64,000 nt of DNA from positions 3,596,001-3,660,000 of the forward strand of contig OW818654.1 in NCBI GenBank assembly GCA_942492935.1, read 5' to 3'. The stretch comes from JANJUO01 sp942492935. GTDB taxonomy: Bacteria; Bacteroidota; Ignavibacteria; Kapaibacteriales; UBA2268. This document shows, in pieces, positions 38,316 to 47,888 of the stretch. How positions within the stretch are numbered: the stretch's first letter is position 1; the number at the start of each line of letters is the position of its first letter. Position numbers and translations under genes: made by a program. A model generated the notes under the pieces. The model ran no database searches and was not told where the DNA came from. It worked only from the letters and a program-made list of their open reading frames with translations.

Positions 38316-39188
38316 ATGAAAGTAAGTGGATTTACAATAATTAGAAATGCTGTGAAATATGATTATCCAGTTGTTGAAGCAATTAAATCAGTTTTGCCAT
38401 TAACTGATGAATTTATTGTTCTTGTAGGTAATAGCGATGATGATACTGAATTACTAATTAAATCAATAGATTCCGATAAAATAAAAATACATCATTCCAT
38501 TTGGGATGATAATCTTCGTCAAGGCGGCAAAGTACTTGCTGCTGAAACAGATAAAGCGTATAAATTAATCTCAGATGACACGGATTGGTGCTTTTATATT
38601 CAAGCAGATGAAGTATTGCATGAAAAATATTTAAATACAGTCAAAAATGAGATGTTTCGTTGGAAAGATGAAAGTAATGTTGATGGTTTACTTTTTAATT
38701 ATAGACATTTTTATGGGTCTTACGATTATATTGGTGATTCATATCGCTGGTACAGAAAAGAAATCAGAGTTATTAGAAAAAGAGAGGATATTTATTCATA
38801 CTTAGATGCACAAGGTTTTCGCAAAGGGAATAATCAAAAATTAAATGTCAAACTAATTGATGCCTACATTGAGCATTACGGCTGGGTTAGAGAACCATCG
38901 AAACAACAGCAAAAGATAGAAAATTTTGAAAAACTTTGGAATCCTGATAATTGGATTGAACAGAATATAAAAAAAGCTGATGAATTTGATTATTCTGAAA
39001 TTGACTCATTGAAAAAATATAATGATACTCATCCTTCTGTAATGCTTGATAGAATTAAAAGAAAAAATTGGCAATTTGATTTTGATTTATCTAAAAAGAA
39101 ATCATCTACCAAAGATAAAATACGCAAAGTTTACGAAAAGCTAACAGGTAAAGTATTAGGAGAATATAGAAATTATATAATCATTTAA
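38316..39188 (+). CDS. Family 2-like glycosyltransferase
   Basis: The 290-residue protein starts SGFTIIRNAVKYDYPVVEAIKSVLPLTDEFIVLVGNSDDDT (quoted in parts: FTIIRNA, VVEAIKSVLP, DEFIVLVGNS), a GT-A fold front. The nucleotide-sugar motif is probably YIQADE. A Lys/Ser-rich tail follows. It has no membrane segment. There is no neighbouring polysaccharide cluster, so donor and acceptor are unknown. The spacer before it has a small AACATC/GATGTT hairpin at 38229-38245. Confidence 0.7.
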   Translation: MKVSGFTIIRNAVKYDYPVVEAIKSVLPLTDEFIVLVGNSDDDTELLIKSIDSDKIKIHHSIWDDNLRQGGKVLAAETDKAYKLISDDTDWCFYIQADEVLHEKYLNTVKNEMFRWKDESNVDGLLFNYRHFYGSYDYIGDSYRWYRKEIRVIRKREDIYSYLDAQGFRKGNNQKLNVKLIDAYIEHYGWVREPSKQQQKIENFEKLWNPDNWIEQNIKKADEFDYSEIDSLKKYNDTHPSVMLDRIKRKNWQFDFDLSKKKSSTKDKIRKVYEKLTGKVLGEYRNYIII

Positions 39189-39269
39189 CTTCTAATTAAA
39201 AAATTTTAATGGTTATTATTCGTTTATATTACTTATGTGAAATTTATTAGATTCAACTTTAAAATGAAT

Positions 39270-39981
39270 ATGATTAATGAAATTTATAGAGCTAATACGA
39301 GGGGCTTTGCAAAATATGACTGGCTCGAATCCTTTCATTCATTTAGTTTCTCTTCATATTATAACCCTCAGAGAATGGGCTTCGGATTGTTAAGGGTTTT
39401 AAATGATGATTGTGTCCAACCAAAAACAGGTTTTAGTACACATCCTCATAAAAATATGGAAATTATTTCCATTCCTTTGTCTGGTACTTTGACGCATCAG
39501 GATAGTACGGACGGTTTTATGGATATTTGCGAAAACAATGTTCAAATTATGTCTGCTGGATATGGAATTGAACATTCCGAAATGAATAACTCAAGCACAG
39601 AAGAAGCTAAGTTTTTTGCAGATATGGATTTATCCTAAGCTTAAAAACATCGCTCCAAGATATGAAATGAAGTATTATAATCGTGAATTATATAAAAATA
39701 ATTTTTTTCCAGTAGTTGCTCCTGATAGAGCAGATACTTCCCTTTGGATAAATCAAGATGCTGTGATTTCATTATTAGATTTAGATAAAGATAATTCTGC
39801 TGAATACAAAGTAAATTTTTTTGGTAATGGTTTATTTTTATTCGTAATTGAAGGCAAAGTTGAATATAAAGAGAATATTTTAGACAGACGTGATTCTATT
39901 TCGGTTGCAACAGTTGAATATTTTGAGATTAAAGCACAAGAAAATTCTAAATTATTGCTGATAGAAGTTCCATTAATTTAA
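39270..39981 (+). pseudogene. Pirin-family gene split by a frameshift in a T6 run
   Basis: The first part, from ATG 39270, gives the canonical pirin cupin start (INEIYRANTRG ... LRVLNDDCVQPKTGFSTHPHKNMEIISIPL ... GIEHSEMNNSS) and then ends at a stop near 39638. The second part continues in the next frame as QIWIYPKLKNIAPRYEM to 39981. Removing one T from the six at 39612-39617 restores KFLQIWIYPK, the usual pirin sequence, and one 236-residue protein. Either the gene is broken, a sequencing or assembly error occurred, or slippage occurs on the T run. His61-type metal ligands are intact in the first part. Confidence 0.85.
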
Positions 39982-40013
39982 TAATAATAACAAATAATAT
40001 ATAAAGTATAAAT

Positions 40014-42188
40014 ATGAATTCTTACTCTCTCGGTATAAGTGGTAATTGGTTTCTGGTAGTTTTGCTTGTTTTGATTGCAGTTGGGATTTCATTCTGGACG
40101 TATCGCAGAACTGTTCCTGAAATTCCATTAAATAAAAAGATATTATTAATTTCATTTAGAATTATTGCAATATTTTTACTGTTATTTGCTCTTTTTGAGC
40201 CGGTTCTTACTATGATTACAGGTAAGAGTTTGCCACCGGGAATAGTTTTTCTATTTGATAATTCAGTATCATCTTCACTAAAAGATGCAAAAACTGATAG
40301 AAAGCAAGATTATCAAAGTATTATAAATAATATTGATTTTGAAAAAAATAAAGAAAATTCAAAATACAATTTATTTGATGAAACTGTAGTTCAATTGAAT
40401 GATTTTTCTTTCGATTCATTGAATTTTAAAGGACAATTAACAGATATTTCAAAAGCAATTAATTTTGCATCGGTTGATGCTGAAAAATCAAATCTTAAAG
40501 CAGTAGTTTTGTTAACTGATGGTGCTTTTAATACTGGTAGCAATCCTTTATATTCTGCTGAACTACTTGGCAAACCAATTTATGTGGTTGGATTAGGGGA
40601 CTCTTCATTTCCAAAAGATTTATCTGTTCAAAGTATAATTACTAATGAAATTGCTTATATAAATAATCCTGTTCCTGTAAATGTAAATGTTAGAATTTCA
40701 GGTTATGAATCTGGCGAAGCAAAACTAACAATTTCAGATAATAATAAGAAAATTTCTGAACAGAATATTTTTATAAATCCTGATATCAATGATTATTCTG
40801 CTGTCATAGATTATTTGCCAACAGAAGAGGGAATTCGAAAAATTACCGCCACAATTTCAAAAGCAGATGAGGAAATTACAGAAAAAAATAATTCAGCTTC
40901 AGAATTTATTAAAGTATTAAAAAACAAAAGAAAAATTGCTTTGTTTGCAGGAAGTCCAAGTGCGGATGTTGGTTTTGTGAAACAAGTATTAGCTAAAGAA
41001 GAAGGTATTGAAATTGCAGAATACATTCAGCAAGTTGGTGCTAAATTCTATAATGAACCAAATGCAAGTTTGTTAAATGATGCTGAATTTTTTGTACTTA
41101 TAGGATTTCCTATTAATACTACTCCACAAAATGTACTAAATTTAATTGCAAAAGAGCTTGAAAGGGGAAAATCTATTCTTTTTATTGCAGGGCAACAAAC
41201 TGATTATGCTAAATTAAAATCTTTAGAACAATATTTGCCATTTAATACAGCTTCTTCTTCACCACAGGAATTTTTAGCTACATTAGATGTTAGCCCTCAA
41301 TCATTATCAAGTTCTTTGTTAAGAGTTACAGGTACTGATGCGGATATTGATTATTGGAATAATTTGCCTCCTTTGTTTAGAACAGAAACATTTGTGAGAA
41401 CAAAACCAGAAAGTGATTTCGTTGCTGGTTTCAAAGTGAATAATGTAGTTCTGAAAGAACCAATGATATTGACACGCGATTTTCAAAATAAAAAATCTGT
41501 AGCTTTCCTTGGATATGGCTTATATCGCTGGAAATTACTTGGTTATGCTCAGGATATGTCCAAAGGTAGAACAGAAACTCCTGATTTATTCAGTATATTA
41601 GTTGCAAATTCATTCAAATGGCTTTCCATAAATGAAAAGCTAAAGAATGTAATTATCAAAACAAATAAGAAAATTTATGCAAGTTATGAAAAAGTGGAAT
41701 TCATAGCATCTGTTTATGATGCGGCATATACACCTTTAGATAATTGTGATTTAATTGTAAATTTAAAATCTGGTAACGAAAGCCGTGATATTCCATTGGT
41801 GAATATTGGAAATGGTAGATATACAGGTATAATTGAAGGATTAGAATCTGGGGATTATAATTTTAGTGGAACTGCAAAATACAAAGACAGAGTTATCGGA
41901 ACTGATAATGGAAGATTCAATATTGGTGATTTGTCCGCTGAATATCAAAATCTGCAAATGAATATTGGGTTGCTGAAAGAACTTGCTATTAGAACAGGCG
42001 GTAAATTTTATACAAAAGACAATGTTTCTCAATTAATAAATGATATTAATTCTCATAAAAAATTCAAAACAAAAGATGTTACTGTTAAAAGTGAATTTGG
42101 AATATGGAATATTTGGTGGGTTTTGGCTATAGCATTACTTTTGTTTTCATTAGAATGGGTAATTAGAAAAAGAGCGGGGATGATTTAA
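40014..42188 (+). CDS. vWA-domain membrane protein
   Basis: The 724-residue protein has two N-terminal membrane helices (about 11-28 and 42-65) and one near the C-terminus (IWWVLAIALLLFSLEWVI). A von Willebrand A-like domain (about 75-220) includes IVFLFDNSVSSSLKDA as MIDAS-like motif and VVLLTDGAFNTGSN. Beta and glutamine amidotransferase-like regions follow, as in BatA-related proteins. It faces the periplasm. The stop overlaps the next gene's start (TAATG), so it belongs with the Sia-like signalling run. Confidence 0.8.
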   Translation: MNSYSLGISGNWFLVVLLVLIAVGISFWTYRRTVPEIPLNKKILLISFRIIAIFLLLFALFEPVLTMITGKSLPPGIVFLFDNSVSSSLKDAKTDRKQDYQSIINNIDFEKNKENSKYNLFDETVVQLNDFSFDSLNFKGQLTDISKAINFASVDAEKSNLKAVVLLTDGAFNTGSNPLYSAELLGKPIYVVGLGDSSFPKDLSVQSIITNEIAYINNPVPVNVNVRISGYESGEAKLTISDNNKKISEQNIFINPDINDYSAVIDYLPTEEGIRKITATISKADEEITEKNNSASEFIKVLKNKRKIALFAGSPSADVGFVKQVLAKEEGIEIAEYIQQVGAKFYNEPNASLLNDAEFFVLIGFPINTTPQNVLNLIAKELERGKSILFIAGQQTDYAKLKSLEQYLPFNTASSSPQEFLATLDVSPQSLSSSLLRVTGTDADIDYWNNLPPLFRTETFVRTKPESDFVAGFKVNNVVLKEPMILTRDFQNKKSVAFLGYGLYRWKLLGYAQDMSKGRTETPDLFSILVANSFKWLSINEKLKNVIIKTNKKIYASYEKVEFIASVYDAAYTPLDNCDLIVNLKSGNESRDIPLVNIGNGRYTGIIEGLESGDYNFSGTAKYKDRVIGTDNGRFNIGDLSAEYQNLQMNIGLLKELAIRTGGKFYTKDNVSQLINDINSHKKFKTKDVTVKSEFGIWNIWWVLAIALLLFSLEWVIRKRAGMI

Positions 42189-44197
42189 TGATGAAAAAAA
42201 TAATATATATATCATTTTTTGTAATTGTATTCAATAGCTTATTGTTGGCAGATTTGAGAGATTCTCTCTTTAATGCAACAGGTGAAAGAAGATTGGAATT
42301 ATTAAACAATTTGTCATCTCAACATACACTTGGTTCGCCACGTGAAGCATTGAACTATGCCACAGAAGCTATTAAACTTGCAACAGATTTAAAAGATACT
42401 CTTGCACTTGCAAAAGCATATTACAATCTGGGAAATTCATATTTTTTTGCTGGATATTACCCTGAATCAAAAAAATCATTTTTGCAATCTGGAACTTATT
42501 ATTTATCATCAAATAACAAAACAGAATATGCCAATGCTATAGTTGAAGCTGCAAAAAAAGCAACAATTTTAAATCAATTTGAAGAAGCATATAAATTATT
42601 TGATGAAGCAATTAAAGTATTTCAAGAGCAAAAGGAAATTCTTTATAATGTTACCGCATTAATTGAATATAGTAAATCTCTTAGAGCTACTAAAAATTCC
42701 AAAGCATTAGAAGTTCTTGATGAAGCTTTTAAAATTTCTGAAGAAAGAATGAGGGACAAGCAAATTAAGCCATTGATAATTTTTGAAACAGGCAACTATT
42801 ATTTTGCTTTAGGTGAATTTGATTTAGCAATTAAAAAATATTCCGAAGCAAAAGCAATCTATGATAAAATGAAAGATAGACAAAATTCAGCAGAATGTTT
42901 GATGAATATTGGTTATGCTCAAAAAGAACTTGGAAATAATGCAGAAGCCCAACAAAAATTTATACAAGCTCTTCCTATGTATGAAAATCCAAAAGATAGA
43001 GAAGGACTTAGATTAGTATATGATAATTTATATAGAATTGAATACGAGAATGGGAATTATAAGGAAGCTATCAAATATCTTGAAAAACATACTGAAATAC
43101 TAAAAGAATATTACAGCATGAATGTTTTTAGAGCCGAATCTCAAAAAAAATTAGAAAGGGAATCTAATAACAGAGAAAAATATGAAATGCAAAGTCGTCA
43201 GCAAGAACTCGAAAAGCAAAGAGTACTATTAGAAAAAAAAGCAAAAGAAATGCAGCTTTCTACAGAAAGGTCAAGATTAATATCGTTAGCTGTTCTGTTG
43301 ATTTTACTTGTTGTAGTAGCATATTTTCTTTTTAAACAGAATAAAATTAAAAAGAAAATCAATATTATGTTAGAGGAAAAAAATCTTGCATTGACTGAGA
43401 AAAACATTGAAATTGAAAATCAGAAAAAGGCAATTCAAGAAAAGAATAATGAGATTCTGGCAGGTATTCGCTATGCAAGTCAAATACAAAATGCAATTTT
43501 ACCAAATGATGATGAAGCAGCCCAACTGTTTAAAGAATACTTTATATTTTTCAAGCCAAAAGATATAGTTTCAGGTGATTTTTATTGGTTTTACCAAACC
43601 GAAAAAGACATTTTCATTACAGTAGCAGATTGCACAGGTCATGGCGTTCCGGGAGCATTTATGTCTTTAATAGGAACGGTTTTTCAAAATGAAATTGTGA
43701 TTGAAAAGAAAGAAACAAATCCAGCAAATATTTTGAAATTACTTAATAATGCAGTTCGTGATGCCTTAAAGCAAGACGAGAATGATGCTAATCAAGATGG
43801 GATGGATATAGCCGTGTTAAGAATATCAAAAAATGACAACAAACTTACTTTTGCTGGAGCAAAAAGACCTCTTTATTACTTTGATAATGATAAATTAATT
43901 GAAATCAAAGGTGATAAATTTTCTATTGGTGGCGTGCAATTGACAGATGTGAATTTCACTGAAATTGAAATCATGCTTAAAAAAGACATGAAATTCTATC
44001 TCACAACTGATGGATTTGCTGACCAAAATAATTCTCAAAACAAAAAGTATAATACAAAGCAATTAAAATTATTCCTTGAAAAAATTCATAACGAAAAAAT
44101 GGCAACACAATTGAAAATGATTGAAGATGAATTTAATTCATTCAAAGGTGATGAACCACAGAGAGACGATGTAACAATTCTTGGATTCAAGATTTAA
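42188..44197 (+). CDS. TPR sensor with SpoIIE/PP2C phosphatase domain
   Basis: The 669-residue protein has a signal-like N-terminal helix, TPR repeats over about 30-310 (ALAKAYYNLGNSYFFAGYYPES), a membrane helix near 360-382 (LISLAVLLILLVVVAYFLF) and a coiled coil. A C-terminal SpoIIE-type PP2C phosphatase has FKPKDIVSGDFYW, DCTGHGVPGAFMSLIG and GDEPQRDDVTILGF metal and core motifs. It is likely a membrane receptor with periplasmic TPRs that dephosphorylates an intracellular target, most plausibly the SiaC-like protein two genes on. Confidence 0.88.
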   Translation: MMKKIIYISFFVIVFNSLLLADLRDSLFNATGERRLELLNNLSSQHTLGSPREALNYATEAIKLATDLKDTLALAKAYYNLGNSYFFAGYYPESKKSFLQSGTYYLSSNNKTEYANAIVEAAKKATILNQFEEAYKLFDEAIKVFQEQKEILYNVTALIEYSKSLRATKNSKALEVLDEAFKISEERMRDKQIKPLIIFETGNYYFALGEFDLAIKKYSEAKAIYDKMKDRQNSAECLMNIGYAQKELGNNAEAQQKFIQALPMYENPKDREGLRLVYDNLYRIEYENGNYKEAIKYLEKHTEILKEYYSMNVFRAESQKKLERESNNREKYEMQSRQQELEKQRVLLEKKAKEMQLSTERSRLISLAVLLILLVVVAYFLFKQNKIKKKINIMLEEKNLALTEKNIEIENQKKAIQEKNNEILAGIRYASQIQNAILPNDDEAAQLFKEYFIFFKPKDIVSGDFYWFYQTEKDIFITVADCTGHGVPGAFMSLIGTVFQNEIVIEKKETNPANILKLLNNAVRDALKQDENDANQDGMDIAVLRISKNDNKLTFAGAKRPLYYFDNDKLIEIKGDKFSIGGVQLTDVNFTEIEIMLKKDMKFYLTTDGFADQNNSQNKKYNTKQLKLFLEKIHNEKMATQLKMIEDEFNSFKGDEPQRDDVTILGFKI

Positions 44198-44207
44198 AGA
44201 GGCAAAT

Positions 44208-44741
44208 ATGAAAGCATTGGATTTATTTAACGCAACCGATAAAGCAGAAAACATACTTTTCTTTTTTAGAGGTGGATTATCACAAGAAATATTGGTTGAA
44301 TTTAGTAATTATATGAAAGCACAATATTTCCACGGTAAAGTTTCTAAGAAAATATTATCTGTTTTTGTAGAATTATGGCAAAATATTATGCACTATTCTT
44401 CAGAAAGAGTGTGTTTTGATGGTAAAGATATTGGCTCGGGAATAATTATTTTCTCTGAAAATGCAAACAAATATATCATAACTTCTGGAAATCAGATACA
44501 AAATATTCAAGTTAATAAATTGCTTAGTAAACTATCCGAATATAAAGGCAAAAGTTCTGAAGAACTAAAAGAAATATATATGAAATTAATAAATCAAGAC
44601 CCAGAATCAGACAGTAAAGGAGCAGGACTTGGTTTTATTGATATTGCAAGAAAATGCAATGGTAATTTTGATTTTTCGATTACTGAATTAAATGAAAATT
44701 ATTCTTTTTTTGAGTTGAATGTGGAAATTTTAAAAGGGTAA
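44208..44741 (+). CDS. SiaB-family protein kinase (DUF6272)
   Basis: From the ATG at 44208, preceded by AAAGAGG, the protein has 177 residues. A longer frame from 44181 is less likely because it overlaps the phosphatase gene. The GHKL-like ATP site shows as FVELWQNIMHYS (N box) and SKGAGLGFIDIARKC (G2 box). In Pseudomonas the SiaB kinase phosphorylates SiaC. The gene sits between a SpoIIE phosphatase and a SiaC-like gene, which supports the same role here. Confidence 0.85.
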   Translation: MKALDLFNATDKAENILFFFRGGLSQEILVEFSNYMKAQYFHGKVSKKILSVFVELWQNIMHYSSERVCFDGKDIGSGIIIFSENANKYIITSGNQIQNIQVNKLLSKLSEYKGKSSEELKEIYMKLINQDPESDSKGAGLGFIDIARKCNGNFDFSITELNENYSFFELNVEILKG

Positions 44742-44744
44742 ATT

Positions 44745-45116
44745 ATGAATAATCTTATAGTAAAAGCAAGTAAAACTACTCCTGAAATTAATTTTAATTT
44801 TGAAACAGGAATTTTGTGTATTTCTGGTGAATCATATCCTGAAAATTCAAAAGAATTTTATGCGGAGCCATTTCAATGTATTAATAGAGCCGTTGAGCAA
44901 AAAAAAGAACTTAGTTTTAATTTTAAATTGACTTATTTCAATACAAGTTCATCAAAAATCATTCTTGATATAATTAGATTATTGAATAATTATCATCTAA
45001 ATGGTGGTAAAGTGATTTTAAACTGGTTCTATGAAGAAGATGACGAAGATATTTATGACAGCGGTGTTGAATTTACAGATGGTTTAGAATTAAAATGTAA
45101 CTTTGTTTCCTATTAA
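44745..45116 (+). CDS. SiaC-family regulatory phosphoprotein (DUF1987)
   Basis: The 123-residue protein has the family motif GILCISGESYPEN (beta sheet) and LTYFNTSSSKIILDII. Thr67-Ser68 in FNTSSSK lie where Pseudomonas SiaC is phosphorylated. In that system the unphosphorylated form activates a diguanylate cyclase and the kinase/phosphatase pair sets the state. No cyclase gene is nearby here. The start is three bases after the kinase stop. Confidence 0.88.
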   Translation: MNNLIVKASKTTPEINFNFETGILCISGESYPENSKEFYAEPFQCINRAVEQKKELSFNFKLTYFNTSSSKIILDIIRLLNNYHLNGGKVILNWFYEEDDEDIYDSGVEFTDGLELKCNFVSY

Positions 45117-45128
45117 AAGAATAAAATT

Positions 45129-46136
45129 ATGTCAGAAAGTATATTTGAAAGAGAAATACAGCTTAGCCAAACTATTAATGATTTTTTAAATAGTTACTCA
45201 AATGAAGTTGATGAATATAGAAATCAATTGGTAATGCTTGTTGAAGAATACAACGCATTATTATCGCAATCTGAAAAATTAGTAAAAATTGGCGATACAA
45301 CTCAACGAAAATTACGTAATGCTAAACAATTACTTGAAGAGCAAAACGAAGAGATTAATGAGAAGAATTTAAAATTGATTCAGTTAAACCAAGAAAATGA
45401 GAATTATTTAAAACAAATAAATAATGATTTGAATCAAGCGGTTAAATATATTCATTCTTTATTACCGCCATATTTAACAAATGAAAATATTGGAATAAGC
45501 TGGAAATTTGTACCATCATCATCACTTGGTGGTGATTTATTTGGATATAGATGGTTAGATGATAAGAATATAATGATATTTCTTATTGATGTTTGCGGAC
45601 ATGGAGTTAGGTCTGCATTATATTCTGTTTCAGTACGCAATACATTGTATTATATGAATTTACCAAATACAGATTTTTATGAACCCCCGAGTGTATTTGC
45701 TGGGTTGAACGAAATGTATAAGATGAAAGAGCATAACGATTTATATTTTACTATCTGGTATGGAGTTTACAATGTTAAAAGTAGAGAATTGAATTATTCT
45801 ACTTCTGGGCATCCCCCTGCATTTGGAATTATAAATGGTAAAAGATTTGAACTTGCCACAGATAACTTTCTAATCGGTGTATTAAGACAATATCCTTATA
45901 TTTCAGAAAAAATTATTGTTGAAAGTGGAACAAGTTTGTATATTTTTTCTGATGGTGCTTATGAAATTCAAAAAGAAGATAATGAAATGTGGACACTTGA
46001 AGAAATGCAAAATTATTTGATTGAATCACAATCAAAAGAAAATACAGAACTAAATATGCTGTACGAATATATTCAGAATCTGCATATAAATAAAAATATT
46101 GATGATGACTTTACGATTATGAAAATTTCATTTTAG
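45129..46136 (+). CDS. Cytosolic SpoIIE/PP2C phosphatase with coiled-coil N-terminus
   Basis: The 335-residue protein has a coiled coil at about 1-110 and a PP2C domain with SSSLGGDLFGYRW, FLIDVCGHGVRSALYS, YSTSGHPPAFG and DDDFTIMKISF. No membrane segment is present. It is the second phosphatase in the run and follows the SiaC-like gene by 12 bases. It could respond to a different, cytosolic signal, but this is inference. No terminator is evident after it. Confidence 0.86.
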   Translation: MSESIFEREIQLSQTINDFLNSYSNEVDEYRNQLVMLVEEYNALLSQSEKLVKIGDTTQRKLRNAKQLLEEQNEEINEKNLKLIQLNQENENYLKQINNDLNQAVKYIHSLLPPYLTNENIGISWKFVPSSSLGGDLFGYRWLDDKNIMIFLIDVCGHGVRSALYSVSVRNTLYYMNLPNTDFYEPPSVFAGLNEMYKMKEHNDLYFTIWYGVYNVKSRELNYSTSGHPPAFGIINGKRFELATDNFLIGVLRQYPYISEKIIVESGTSLYIFSDGAYEIQKEDNEMWTLEEMQNYLIESQSKENTELNMLYEYIQNLHINKNIDDDFTIMKISF

Positions 46137-46202
46137 AGGATTAATTATTACTAACTGTCTGTTGCTCAAGTAATATTGAAATGATATTCCAAGTGGCTAA
46201 AA

Positions 46203-46240
46203 TAAATTCTTTGAAAAACCCAGCGGGATTTATTTGTAAT
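46203..46240 (+). repeat. Degenerate copy of dispersed palindromic element
   Basis: The stretch has TTCTTTGAAAAACCC, AGC, GGGATT and then TTTGTAATTATTTGT, matching the order of the element at 49422-49465. The palindromic core is partly kept (AACCC/GGGATT). It lies in the 206-base spacer between the Sia-like run and mreD. Confidence 0.55.
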
Positions 46241-46342
46241 TATTTGTAGAGAATAGGTCTTTTGATGGGACATGTCGCTACCTATCCCTTCGAGATACCT
46301 CAACATGAAACTATCTAAAATCACCCAATTCCTATTGAAATT

Positions 46343-46873
46343 TTATCTGTTAATCTCTCTTCTTGGCAAATTGATTAGCATTGCAATTATTGAAAAAACT
46401 CCAGTGTATGCACTTGTAGCAAGTCCGTAACGAATAAAAAAATCAAAATAATTTAAATCACTTAAACGAATATAAAAGAAATAATATATTAAATTATGCA
46501 AAATTGAAGAGAAAAGTGTAATTAAAACAAAAAAGAAACTTCCCAATCTTTCAGATTCATAACCTTCTTTATAAAAATATCCTACAAAAAAAGCAGTAAT
46601 GGTTTTGGCAAGAGCATTTGTACCAATGACATCTAAAGTAAATATATCGAATAACAAACCAATTCCAAATCCAAAAAATAAACCAGCAAATCTACCTTCA
46701 GCAAGAGTGATCCATACAACAAGAATGATAAGTAAATCAGGTGTAATTCCTCGTACTTCAATTAAATTTACAACTGAAATTTGCAGTAAAGTAAGCATAA
46801 TTGCAATCAAAGAAAAAATCGAATATTTCTGTACTAAGTTTTTATTTTTAATTGGGTCAAATAATAATCTCAT
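46343..46873 (-). CDS. mreD: Rod shape-determining protein MreD
   Basis: This 176-residue inner-membrane protein has five or six hydrophobic segments and the MreD pattern VRGITPDLLIILVVWITLAEGRFAGLFFGFGIGLLFDI. It is part of the elongasome that guides side-wall peptidoglycan synthesis. It begins one base after mreC ends. mreB is not in the window, so the usual mreBCD order is not complete here. Confidence 0.88.
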   Translation of the reverse strand: MRLLFDPIKNKNLVQKYSIFSLIAIMLTLLQISVVNLIEVRGITPDLLIILVVWITLAEGRFAGLFFGFGIGLLFDIFTLDVIGTNALAKTITAFFVGYFYKEGYESERLGSFFFVLITLFSSILHNLIYYFFYIRLSDLNYFDFFIRYGLATSAYTGVFSIIAMLINLPRREINR

Positions 46874-46874
46874 T

Positions 46875-47729
46875 TTATTTCTCGCTTCTTTTGGATTTTA
46901 ACTTCTTTTCAATTTCATCTATCAGTCGCTGTCTTTCTGGGTCTGCAATTTGTTTGATAATAAAAATCTGTTCTAATGATTGAAAATTCACATACGGTTG
47001 AACTAAAATTTTTAAAAATAGTGACGATTTATCATTTTCTACTTTTGCAATTTTACCAAAGGGAATATTTGGAGGGTATTTGTTACTAAAATTAGATGTA
47101 ACTACTTCATCACCAACTAACACATCAAAGGAACCTGGAATATTATTTAATGTAAACAATTCATCACCGTTCCAACTCAAAATTCCATCAATATTTGTTC
47201 TTGTAATTTTACCCGAAATCTTGACATTCCTATTTGCAATTAATTCAATTAATGAATAATTCTCAGTTGAAGCAATTACAGTACCAACAATACCAGCATC
47301 TGTTCTTGCTGTCATACCTTTATAAATGCCATCATTTTTACCAGTATTAACGGTAATGTAATTTCTCATTTCGACTGTATTTCTACCAACTATTTCACAT
47401 GAAATCAATTCTGTTTCTGAAATACTTTTAAAATTTAACATTCTTTTAAGTCGTTCATTTTCAATGATTGATTGTCTCATTCTTGTAACTTCAGTAGATA
47501 ATTGCAAATTCAGTTCACGTAAAGCTCTATTTTCACTCTGAATTGCAGCTGGATTTGGAATCCAAGAAAAAGCCCCTTGCAAATGCCCCATTGTTCCAAT
47601 TAGAATTGTTCTAAATCCACCAATTTGTGAAACTGAACCAACAGAAATTAAAGACATACAAATAATTACCAAGGCAATGAATGCTATGTACTCTTTAAAT
47701 TTAACTATGAAATTAATAAAAATCTGCAT
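46875..47729 (-). CDS. mreC: Rod shape-determining protein MreC
   Basis: The 284-residue protein has an N-terminal membrane helix (about 13-32), a coiled coil near 65-100 (ENRALRELNLQLSTEVTRM) and the two-lobed MreC beta domain (CEIVGRNTVEMRNYITVNTGKNDGI is its start, read in parts). It is a periplasmic scaffold of the elongasome and acts with MreD encoded next to it. Divergent transcription with the gene at 47889 leaves a 159-base shared promoter region. Confidence 0.9.
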   Translation of the reverse strand: MQIFINFIVKFKEYIAFIALVIICMSLISVGSVSQIGGFRTILIGTMGHLQGAFSWIPNPAAIQSENRALRELNLQLSTEVTRMRQSIIENERLKRMLNFKSISETELISCEIVGRNTVEMRNYITVNTGKNDGIYKGMTARTDAGIVGTVIASTENYSLIELIANRNVKISGKITRTNIDGILSWNGDELFTLNNIPGSFDVLVGDEVVTSNFSNKYPPNIPFGKIAKVENDKSSLFLKILVQPYVNFQSLEQIFIIKQIADPERQRLIDEIEKKLKSKRSEK

Positions 47730-47888
47730 TATATATTTATTATTAAAATTTTCAAAATTATTAAACTCAAAAATACGAAATTATTGAAAAATAAAATTAA
47801 GTTATGCTAATTTTTTGAATTTTCATTAATTTAGTTTAATTTTGAGTTTATTTTTTATACAAATTAAAATATTTGGAGAGTTAATATA

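Noticed and set aside
39616..39981. Second pirin part as a separate gene from a TTG
   Set aside because: Its sequence continues the first part exactly after one base shift, so it is the 3' half of one gene.
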